A stretch of DNA of 64,000 bases, taken from Chimonanthus salicifolius (taxonomy: Eukaryota > Streptophyta > Magnoliopsida > Laurales > Calycanthaceae). This document shows, in pieces, positions 49,872 through 61,800 of this stretch; the first letter of the stretch is position 1, and every line of letters starts with the position of its first letter. The notes beneath the pieces were generated by a model. That model was not told the origin of the DNA and ran no database searches. It worked only from the letters and a program-made list of their open reading frames with translations. A program made the translations under genes and the position numbers. The stretch covers positions 40,224,631 through 40,288,630 of the forward strand of contig CM023539.1 of the NCBI GenBank assembly GCA_013350335.1. The letters run 5' to 3'.

Positions 49872-52800
49872 ATTGTGAAGTATCATCAAAATTAGGCTTG
49901 TGCGTAGTCGTGTACCCTGCACCTTAGGCTCCATCCTTGACCACTTTGCAGACATTATTCATTTTTTCATCCACTGAACACTATAATTCTTGGCAACAAA
50001 TGTCCTCCAAAAAAAAAAAGAGATCGTAGGCAACAAGAGGCGGATCCTTGTTTTATTTTAATTCATGCCACTTGCATGTTCACATCAACAGTCCCAATTT
50101 GATGTTCATTTAATTAAACCTTTTTGTATATTTCCAATTCTGTAGAGTTAATTCAGTTATGTTTTGCATGGACCATGTAAATATTAACTGGCAATCTCTC
50201 ATATTGTTGTATGGAATTGGTTGGTATCAGAACTTGCTTTAGATCATTTTGCAGGTATTTGAAATCGTTTAGTAATTTTTCTTTTTTTATTCATTTATCT
50301 TATTGTGCTGTTTTGTTCTTTAATTCGCTAGAGGCGTCGAACTGCTATTGATGAACTCAACATGCGCAGTATCTTTGAAGAAAATGATGTTGTTTGTGTA
50401 AGTTACATCAATCCTTTTCTATTCAATACAAAAATACTTCATGTGGTAATCAGAAGTACTGGCTTTAAACCATGGAGGTTTGTTCGCCATTTGCCGTAGG
50501 TATTTCTGCATATATGACATGCAAATATTATCTGTAGAGATGACTTCCATTAGAGCCAGGAGCATGAAATTTTCATTCTGTCACTTTGTTTATCATACAT
50601 GTGCCACTTAATATAATGAATCTGACTACCTATTTCATATGTTTCCATCTTTGGTTATCCACTGACTCAAGTTTCTTGGAGCATCCTAACTATCCAATCA
50701 ATGGACCTTTGGCCTATGGTGTTCATTATTTGCAACTAATTAAGTAATCATGTTTTTTTCTCAATGTTGTGATTGTTGCTTCACATCCCTGTCTGTGGTT
50801 GGACCCAGTGAATGAACTCATGTAGTCTTCTATGAGTATGACATATGTTATTGATGGTTCTACCATCTGGTGATGTCTTTCCTTCCAATCCTAATAAGCC
50901 TTTAAGATACATTACACTATTAGAGTGGCTTATATTACAGACTCTATTTTTTTTCCAAAAGGAGATTGCTATTCTGGGCCTACAACAATGCATGCCAAAC
51001 ACGAGAATGAGAACGGGGACATAGTTAGATGGATTAGAGGTGGAAAAACTTTAGCTTCATCCTGAATTTGCCATGACTCTATTTCATTTAACATTTGATT
51101 TATATGGTTAAAGACGCCAATGGCGAGTTGTTGATATAAACCAAGGTTGTCAAAATCGTACGAGTCGTGAGTCGACTCGACTCAGAGGGTCTAACGATTC
51201 AAATCGCATCTTAAATCGATATAGTCTAAAAATCGCACGATTTTTGGGTTGACTCGCAAATCGTGCGATTCAACTCAATGAATCGCTGTGTCGTGCGATT
51301 CAATGGAAGAAAGAAAGGAAAGGAAGAGGGAAAGAATGCACATTTTGGAAAGCATACCTTTTTTCTTCTTCATCTTTCTGCTTTCTTCTTCTTCTAGTCT
51401 TTATTCTTTTTTCTTCCTTTCCTTCTTACATTTTTTCCCCTTCTTTTTCTCCATATCTCTGCTATGTTTCTGCCGCTATTACTCTAGTTTTCAGTTCTTT
51501 TATTTCCTTCGCAACTTTCGCCTCGCCATCTATTTCTTAAGGTTTTACTTTTGCTAGTGTCATGCTATGTATAACCATTGTAACAAATACTGCCAATATT
51601 TCTGTTTTTACCACGAAAATATCGGCAAAATAACGTTACCGCGTTAAAAACGCATTTTTATCGCCGATGCTGTTATTATTGGGAATTTATCGGTAAAAAC
51701 GCGTTTTTAACGCGAGAAATGGTAAGATCGCCGTTAAAAACGGGGGGCAGTTTTGTATAGATTTCAATTCAATTGTGATATCAACTTAGAGTTGGTTCAA
51801 ATTGGGTAGAGATCTAATTCACAGGGTAGGGTAGGCCATGAGGGGGGGTAAGGGGTTCAAATGTGACCTTTACCCTGCGCCCCCTCCCCTCGGCGATTGC
51901 ACCCCTAGTTGCTAATCATCCATACCCCTTGAAGTTAATCTATGATCACTACTAATCAAGGGGCTATGTACTTGTGGAATTTAATAGTAGATAAAGAGGG
52001 AAATCCAGTTGAAGTTGGAAAATACTTTAGTAGTGTACTGGGATAAGTTCAGATACTTGGGATTTATGGTAGAATCTCTTTGAGAATTGGACTTAGATAT
52101 AGCTAAAGGGATGGGAGTAGGGTGGGCAGGATGTAGACAAACTAGTGGAGTTTTGTATGATAAGAGAGTCCAACATCACTTAAAGGGATGGTTATATGGA
52201 ATGTTAGACCTGCAATGATCTATGGAGCATATTGTTGGGCAATGAAGAAAAGACAAGTGGACAAAGTTAGGGTGATAAAGATGCACATATTACATTGGTT
52301 GAGTGTATTAACTCTAAATGATATAGCTAGAAATGACTACATTAGGGAAAGTTTAAAAATAGTCCAAATAGAAGACAAATTGAAAGAAATTCATTTGAGG
52401 TGGGTTGAGCATGCAAGTAGAAGACTAGAGTTAACCCCAATTCTTAGAGTTGAGAGGTTACAAGTTATGGGTATAAGGAGGAGGGGTAGACCACAAGGAT
52501 TATGAAAGACATAGTTGATAGTGGAGTAATCGATGATATGGTTTATGATAGGGTCAAATGGAGAAGTAAGGCTCGAAAAGGTAATCTCAAATTGATGGGA
52601 TGATGCGGTGCATCCTTCCTACTATTTTTTCTTGTTATTTCCTGTTTTTCTAGTTTTATTTTAAGCAAGGGTATTCTTGTAATTTCTGCTTTAGATTTTA
52701 AGCAAGGGTAATCTTGTAATTTTCTGCTTTAGTTTGTTTTAGTAAGTGAAGTCTTTATATAAGGCCTTGTAGCCCTTTGGGCAGATTGACATACGATGAA

Positions 52801-55800
52801 ATAAAGAAATTCTTTTGCTGCTACATGCGATTGATTGCGGTGAGAAACCGAAAGGTGTGAAGCCCTCATCCTCCTCCTCCTCCTCCTCCCTCCAGGTACG
52901 AGTATCTTCTCTCTTCTCTTTTCCGCAAAAGACATAGCCGATCCTTCCTTCTTATTGTTACTGGGCCTCCAAAACTCAGATCCAGCCTTAAACCCCCACC
53001 TATTCACCTCTCCTTGTGCTGCCAACTACTCTCTCAATCCTACTGATTTCTGCCACCCTAACCTGAACCAAAACCTATTGCTGTCCCTTCCCAGGCCTGC
53101 CATCTTGCTGCAACTTTATTCTACAGTCCCAGATCTGTACGTTAGACCTACCAAATAGCTGTTAGAACATCCCAGAATTCCAGATCTGTCAATACACTTC
53201 AGATCTGTATCTTAAGCTGACGTCAGCCCCTCTAGAAGCCAGATCTGTTGTTTATACACCTGTCCTGCTTTCCTTAACCCTTTTAAAACCCTCCCATACA
53301 CCTGTCCTGCTTTCCTTAAGCCTTTTAAACCCTCCCATACACCTGTCCTGCTTTCCTTAAGCCTGTTCCTGCTGTCCCACTCTGTTTTACACATCACTGT
53401 TTGTGTGGTCTGATATTCCTCTTGATTTTGAAACCTTCTACCTATGAACTATAACTTGATTTGAATTAAATATAATTGCTTATATTGAATTCCTAAAATT
53501 TTCATGTTTGTTTGTGGTAGATTTTATTATTGTAATTGTTATTATTAATTTTAATTTTAATTTCAGCTTCATATTAGTTTTTGTTACATCATAATCGCAT
53601 TTAGTAATTTAGGGTCACCCTTTTGTCTTGTCTTGCATCATGGGATTTTGGCTTTGTTGCTTTGATAATGATGATGATCAAATCTCTCTCTAACATCTTG
53701 CTAAGGAATATTTGGGTATTCCTCTCTTTCAACAATGTCCTATGAACTATTGGAAGACCGTCCACATCAATTATCCCCTCTTTTAAAATGTTCTAGACCC
53801 CATAACCTAATGTTTCCAGCCAATGATTCTAAAATGACCTTGAAACTCTACATGTATCTAAATAAACTACTAAGAATCTTGTTTGCAAAGGAATGCTGAA
53901 TCATATCAATTAAAAAAAACGAAAGAAAATGATGAACTGTTACAATCAACTCTATTTCTTTGTAAAATGAACACCGCATGCTTCCTTGTTTTCTTTTGAT
54001 GCCTTGTCAAATGTTCTATGCATGTCGTACTAATTTGCTTGATGGCACCAATTTTGTTAACAATATTATGACTAACCTTTTTTTGTGTGGGGGGGGAGGG
54101 ATGGGTTGGGTGTGAAGATAAGTATTTTACTTCTGTACATTTAGTTGATTACTCTCCAAATATTAGTAGAAGTTTCTATTCCTTATTTGGTCAGTTGATC
54201 TTGGTGAGCATACAAGTGAGAAGTGTTATTTTTGTCATTCTTAGGCTGAAGTTCGTGGATCGCAACATGATGGAAGTTTACAACTTCAAGCAAGAAGTCA
54301 AAAGTATGGAAAGGTATTCTGTTATATATTACTTCCATTTCACAGGTGCAATTTCAAGTTATAAACAGGAACTTGATTTGTTTGAGTGTTCCAGATGGGA
54401 TCATCATTTGGTCTAGTCTATGATTTTAACCTTTTGATGAAGTCATTATGTTATCCATCTAACCTGTGTCAAGGATCAAACCATGGTAATTCTTTAGAGC
54501 ATACTTACTGGTTACATCGTTTCTAGTTTCCAATTTTCCAGTCATGTAGAAAATTTGAGTATTTAGTCTAGTACTCTAGTCTATATATTTTTTGCTCCCA
54601 CTTTAGGATCCAAAGATTCTTAGGTTTCAGGATTCAATTTAATAGTATCACGATTTCTTGATAACCATGAAAGAATTACTCCAAAAGTAGCAAGAAGCCA
54701 AATGTAGTCTTAAATAAAATTAAAGTAATTTCACTGTAGTCTATGACCTAATGATAAAAGAATTCTATGATACTTTGAGAATGCACAATGGGCATCATAT
54801 AGTAAATTGGTCCATGTAAAATAACAAGTCAAAATCATATGCTAGTTCTACTTATTTTATTTACGTGCTTAGAGAGGAAGGAAGAAAATGGTTCTTTTGA
54901 GCTCACCAAAAGAGCAAAACTAGCCCTTACAAAAAAAACATAAAACAAAAAAATGTGAGCTAGAGACCTTGATCATTTGAGGCATAATAAAGATGAAGAC
55001 TACGGAGTCTAGAGATCTATTAAACATGTAAACTCGAAGTATGTGAATGACACAGACATGGAAACAAAGGTGAACAAAAGGATGATTAATAAAATATTAG
55101 AAATAAAAATAGAGATAGCCTCAGAAATTTTAAAAGAAAAGCATTAGAATCATGTAGCGTCCTAATAGAAGTGTGGTATTGTTGGGTGAAACTAGGATAA
55201 GATGTTCAAGTAAAATTTTCAACCAAATCTTATTTTGGAAAGAATGCCTGATGAATGAAGAAAAAGCAATATTTCGGTCATGTTGGCTATTTTGGCTCTA
55301 ATTTGCCAATATATATTCCTAAACGGTTTTGGGCACCTGTGGTGGAAAAAATATAAAGGAGACTGGCTGGTTGGGGAAGAAGATACCTCTCCATCGGGGG
55401 TCACCTTACCCTAATCAAATTTGTGTTAATCAATCTTCCAATCTACTAATCTCTCTTTGAAATGCCAAAAGGAATAGTGAAAAATGTTGAACAAATGTTC
55501 AAGAGATTTTTGTGGGGTGATAAGGAGGAGAAAAGGAAGGTACAACTGGTTGCATGGGAAGAGGTGATTAAGCCTAAAGCACAGGGAGGACTAGGCATAG
55601 TACCACTTCTGGTTAGAAATCAAGCCCTTCTATACAAGTGGTGCTGGCGATTCGGAAAGGAGAGCATCATGGACAAGAGTGTTGACTTGGAGATATGGAT
55701 TGGAGGATAGTAGTGGGTCGGTTTTAGGTGAAAACGTTGAAAAATTTGGGTCTCCGTTAGTCAGGGCTTGGTGGAGGTTAAATTTAGGTAGGTCTGCAGT

Positions 55801-58800
55801 GGGGAGTTGTACAAGAGACAACACTCGCTTATTGGTTGGTAGAGGCAACAACTTTCTTTTGGAAGGATGTCTGGATGGAAGATAGGCCTTTAAAGGAATT
55901 GTTCCCAAGGCTTTTTAGAATTTCTAGGAACAAGTGTGCCTTGGTGCAGGATAGCTATACATTAGAGGGTGTAACGACCCATCTCGCTAGCATGATATTA
56001 TCCGCTCTGGGCCTCACACACGGCTCGCACGGCTTCCAATTGGCGAGCTAACTCACTGTTGCTCTCAAAAGGCCTCATGCTAGAAGGAGGAAAGCTACCA
56101 CTTATATACAAGGGAATTTCCAATGCAACTAGCAATGTGGGACTTTTTAGGGCAGGATATTACAATCTACTCCCTTAAAGCCAGAGCCGTCCCCGGCTCT
56201 GCACACATAATAACCAAGCCCACACCCTCAGGCAGAGAGTTAAACCATTCTCTGATACCATTTGTAACGACCCGACCCATTAGCATGATATGTCTGCTCT
56301 AGGCCTCACACACCGCCCGCACGACTTTCAATTGGTGAGCCAACCCACTGTTGATTCCAAAAGGTCTCATGCTAGAAGGAGGAAGGCTACCACTTATATA
56401 CTAGGGAATTTCCAATGCAACTAGCAATGTGACTTTTTGGGGCAGGATACAGAGGGACCAATAGATTCTTTGGCACTTCAACTTTAGGTGAGAGTTGAGA
56501 TCTTTTGAGAGTGGGAGTAGGGCTGATTTGTTAACCTAGCTAGGGGAGTTTCTTTTGTCCTTAAGGTGATGAGGATGAATAAATTTGGATGGGAAACTCA
56601 TTTGACTCCTACTTGGTTAAGTCAATGGTAGTATTATTTCTTCAACAACATAATTTGGACTCTACCTCTAGCTTAGCTTGGAAAGGTCTAGCTCCAGAGT
56701 TTAGACTTTTGTGTGGTGTGCTCTTAAGGTAAGATTCTCACCAGAATGGATCTTAGGAGGAGAGGGTTGTTGATATTAGAGGAGACATTTAGTTGCTCTC
56801 TCTATGGTTATTCGGAGGAAGATGTAGACCATCTTTTCGTGAGTTGCCCTTTTGCTCAGAATTGTGGTTAACCTTTGTGAACCTCTTGTGTTGGATTATT
56901 GGGGTCGTGGTCTTTGTCGAGACTTAGACCGAGAGTGAAGGCAACTTGGAACGCGGTTCCAGCTGCAATATTCTGGACCATTTGAAGAGGTTAGCGAACT
57001 TTTTCCAAAGGGTGAAATAAAGACTGTGTGTGGCTTCTATTGAATAGGGAGTTCAAGGGGCTTAAACCAATCGATTTTCTAATATCGTGGGAGGGTTGTA
57101 TGAGTGGATTATGTAGGAGAGCGAGATGTTCTGTCCCTCAGGAACCTCCTCATTCGGATGTCATGAAATTCAATGTAGATGGAGTTTCTGGGGGAAAACC
57201 GGGTCCAGCAGGGATAGGTGGTGTTCTTAGAAACCATAGTGGTCTCACAACTTTGGTTTTCATAGATTCGGTGAGGATTAGGGACTCAAATGAGGTGGAA
57301 CTTCTCAATATTATGAGAGCTTTGATAATTATGGTCAATCCATGAGCATGGGTCACTAGTGAGTGAAGGGGATTGGGAAATGCAATTAAATGTGCTAAGA
57401 GACTGAAGTGACCCCCCTAGAGATTGATTACCACAGTTAGGGATATTAGGGCTCTCACTTCAGGGAATCGGCGTTTCTTTTGCCCAAGTCAGTCATACAG
57501 CAAATGGCATGTCTGATTTCTTTGCCAAACATGGAGTCAACAATTCAATTTCAAGAGTGTTCTTTCTTTGAGAAAGACGATGGGCCAATAAGGGTTTTGC
57601 ATAGATGTTGATTTTCTAGCAAAAGTGGGAGTACAAAGCATAGACCCATAATGGCGCTTCTCTATTCATGTCTCTCTTTGGGTGTATGGGGTGATGGGGA
57701 ACTTGATGCAGGAGCACTTTATTGGATTTGAGATGTTATTTTCTTGTTTATTTTCTCTATTTAGTTTTGTGTTTTTTTTTATATGAGGGCAAAATTGTCA
57801 TTCTTGATTTGTTGTAATGTGTGTGGGTAGGGGGGGTGGTTGCATTTATGTCATTTGCACTCTTCATAGTGGTTGCCCTAGGGCAACATGACAATAAGTC
57901 AACAAGGAGCAGCCTCCCTTGTTGTTTTTCTTTTAATATTTAATTCTTGTATGGGATTTTGGAGAGAGAAAGGAAGAAAAGCAAAGTTCGTGAAACCTAG
58001 CCATCAACAATGTGCAACAGGGGGGGGGGGGGGGGGGGGGGCATTTATGTCATTTGCACTCTTCATAGTGGTTGCCCTAGGGCAACATGACAATAAGTCA
58101 ACAAGGAGCAGCCGGCCCCTTGTTGTTTTTCTTTTAATATTTAATTCTTGTATGGGATTTTGGAGAGAGAAAGGAAGAAAAGCAAAGTTCATGAAACCTA
58201 GCCATCAAGAATGTGCATGGTATGAAGATTATTCCCCTTGTGGGCTTGGTGTGAAGCCAACATGAGCACTTCCCAATCTTCTTCTTTTTCCTCTCTATAT
58301 TCTCTGGTACATTCTTACCTCTTTCTTTTCTTTCTTTCCTTCTCTCTTTTCTTTTATTTTCCACATCATAATGTTCATACAACCCTTGCTGCCACCATCC
58401 AAATCTCTTTCCAATTATAGCCACCACCATCCAAATCAGATCCAACCCTAGCCGCCACCCTCTTATGATCCAAACAGCAGTTACGGACCTTTCCTACAGC
58501 CTATATGATGCGGAGCATAATACCAGTCCTTTTTTTTGCTATTTCCGTGTCTCTGCTAGTTTTGTTATGCTTTATTTTCTTTCTTTCTTTTGTTAGTTTA
58601 TTTTTAGATGAGAATAATTATGTAATTTTAGTTTCCTTATTTGGGGGTAAGACAAGCTTATAAAAGCCCCTCTTGTAGCTTGATGAAAAAAATGATTGAA
58701 TGAAATAAAGATTGAGATTTTCGCAAACCCTTGTGCGATTGAGATTGATGCGATTCCAGTTTTGGCGTGAGGCCCATTTTAGCGTGAAGCTTGGCTTGAG

Positions 58801-61800
58801 GCTATCCTACCATCTTCTTCAGGTACTTCTTTTCTCTTCTTCCTTCTCTTTCCTTTTTCCTTTCTTCTCCAAAAGCCACCCCAATGCTGTCCTTTTCTAC
58901 CGAGAACCCCAAAGTCCCTCTACTGCTGCCGTGATCTTCCCTAACCCATTTGTTTGCTTTCGTCCCTCTCTAATCAGCCCTTTATTGCTGTTCCAAGACC
59001 CTCTTTGGCTTTCCCCTTTCGATCGTCAACCCTTGCAGCCTTCCTATTGCTTCCGTGTCTCCTTCCCAAGCCTTCCCTTCGCTGCTGTAACACTACAATC
59101 CCTCCTATTGCCAACCGTAACCTATATAACCCCTTTTATTCTCCCACATGTGTCGCCCTTTGCCCTAAGCCTTCCATTCTTTTTTTATTTCCTTCCGTAT
59201 CCCCTCTCTTTCATTCCAATGAAATCCAATTCCTATCGCAAGTGCCTAAGTTTTAACTTATTAACCCATGTGGCGATTTGACTCATTTAATACACTATGT
59301 TTTGAACCCCATTCTTTTCATTCACATTCGATTTTATTATCTTGCATGATTATTTGTGACAAGTTTATATTAATTAATTGTAAGTATTAATTGAATTTTA
59401 ATTTCAGCCAGTATTAGATATAGAGTGCATTATTTTCATCCCTTTTAACGTTTAAGGATCACATTAGGCATTTAGGTTCACCCTATTAGTTATCCTACAT
59501 CACTATACATTTATATTTCATTAGCACAGTCCCAAATCAGTCCTTGAGAAACCTAAAACTGCCACTATACTTGGGACAGTGCTGCACTAATTTGTTTTGG
59601 ATCCCAATACCAACCCACACAGCCCTCTCTTGCCCCGAATCTGCCCAAACAACCACCTAAAGTCGGGACAGCATTAAACCGGTCCTATGTTAATTCAAGA
59701 ATTGTACAAGATCGTGAAGCTACAGATTATATGCAACTTCTTATTTGTTGAATGAATCAATGATTAGTAGTGTGGAGAATATCAATATGTGCGATGATGA
59801 CCCCTCTGGCATCTGTAGTGTAAAAGTGGGACTTAGAGACTTGCATGGGAGAGAGCCATGACACCACCTCAAATGTCTATCATTCAGAAAAGTAGATCTC
59901 CACCAAGGCTCAATCCTTCTGCTGGTGTCTAGTGAAAGGAAAAGTGATGAAAAGATGTAAGCCCAAGAGGAGAAAGGTAATATTAGAGGATTTATTTTGT
60001 GTTGTGTGGAGAGGAGGAAGAAGTGGATCATCTTTTTGTTCATGCCCGAAGGAAGTGTGGAACCAATATTTAAATTTGATGGGATGTGTTTGGGTAATGG
60101 ATAGATTGGTTTTGGAGGTACTATCCAGTTGCGTGGGAGGGGCTTTTGAGAAGAATGGGAAGATAGCTTGGTAACTGATTCCCTTGGTAAATGTTTCCGA
60201 TTGTTATATGTTGGTTAGTTTGGAAGCTGAGGAACTTTGGAATCTTTGAATCCAAGGAAAAGATTGTGTAGGAGTTGTTTGAGGAAGCCAGACATCTATC
60301 TTGATTTTTTGGCTATTGCGTTGTAAAGAATTCAACATTTAGGTTTTGATGACTTCCTTGTGGCTTGATTGGAGTGCTTAAAAAGTGGTAGGGGGAAAGG
60401 AAATCTGATCAAAGTAGATGGATCATTTTAAATTTATGTGGATGGGTTAGCTAGGGGAAAACTATGCCAATTGGAGTAGGGGGTTCTTCATAAGTAATAT
60501 GGTCTTGTTCTTCTCCTAACTGGTAGGGCTCAAGGACTCCAATGAGGTGGAACTTATATTTATTAGGAGGGCAATGTGGAGGAAGCTTTGGAGGTAAACT
60601 GAAGATTAGTAGAAAGAAAGAATGCATGGAGTGTAATTTTATCGGGTCAGAGAGTGGGGAACTAATTAAAATTGATAATGAATTAGTACAACGTTGTGAC
60701 AAATTTAGATACTTGAGTGCAAAAATAGAGCCAAGAGGAGGAATTGATTTGATTGTAGCTAGCAGGATCAGTGTGGCGGGACAAATGTAGCTGGTGGTGT
60801 TTTGTGATGAAGAGTGCCATTGCATTTGAAGACACTCCATAAGATGACAGTTATACCAACGGTGCTATTTGTGAAGCTAAATGTTTTTTTTTTTTTGAAA
60901 GATTTTGTGAAGCTGAATGTTGGGTGATGAAAAAAGATTAGTATACATGCTGTGCAATTTTAATGGGTCAGAGAAAGTGGAGGATAAACCAATTAAAATT
61001 GAAAATTACTTTAGTACAATATTGTGATAAACTTAGATACTTGGGTGCAACAGTAGAGCCAAGAGGAGGAGCTGATGAGAAGATGCGAGAAGGCCTTCTG
61101 CTATGGGTTTTGTGTGTCCATTGAGTCTAGAAACGCCTCCAATATGAAGAATTGAAAGGCTACATGTGGTAGGAACTAGAAGGGAGAGACCTGTCAAAAT
61201 CTGGATCATCGGGACAAAGGATATGATATATACGGAGCGATGGAGAATATGGTTTTGATAGGCTACAATGGAAATTTAGAACTCAAAAGGCTGACCATGA
61301 TGTACCAGAAATGGCTGTTTGATGATTATGATAAATGTTTTTTGAGAGGCATAAAGTACTCTTGGGCCCTTTTTTAATTATTTTTACACATGGGTCCATG
61401 ATTTGGCGCTCCTAAACAATTGATAATGATGGTTGATTTTGGTGGTAGACTGTGCCCTGAAAATGGCTTAGATTCAGATATTCTAGTTGATTCTGTATTT
61501 GGCCTCTTATGTTGAATGTTCACTGTTGCTTTATTTATTGGATTATCCTGAATGTTAGTGGTATTTAATTGGAAGATGTAATCGATGATCCATCCTTGGG
61601 GGGCATCTGATCAAAGGTTTATCAACTGAACCTTGGGCAATTACTCAAGCCAAAGCCATGAGACACTTATTTTTGTCATATTTTTTCCCATTATTTTGGT
61701 GGTTAAGCATAAAAGCCATCATCTTATCAATGTTAAGCATCTGGATATTATAGCTACTACCCACCTAATTCTTTGATTGCCAGCTTTTTGCCCTTTTGTT

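Larger units (their letters stand above)
51960..53690 (+). mobile_element. RTE-type retrotransposon 3' end, split by solo LTR copy 2
   Basis: Plus strand: MIYGAYCWAMKKRQVDKVRV, WLSVLTLNDIARNDYIRESL, LKEIHLRWVEHASRR and RRRGRPQGL, the usual end of plant RTE RTs. It reaches 52600, and after the 1,040 bp LTR continues briefly to a GATAATGATGATGATC tail (53,665-53,682), typical of RTE ends. The LTR thus landed close to the RTE 3' end. Confidence 0.82.

Noticed and set aside
51288..51557. 89 aa F/S-rich frame
   Set aside because: T/C-rich low complexity (mostly TTC/TCT codons) next to a word-array element; no start context or homologue recognised.
58712..59281. 189 aa frame in solo LTR copy 3
   Set aside because: Composition is F/S/P/L low complexity from a C/T-rich strand, and the other two LTR copies do not keep it open.
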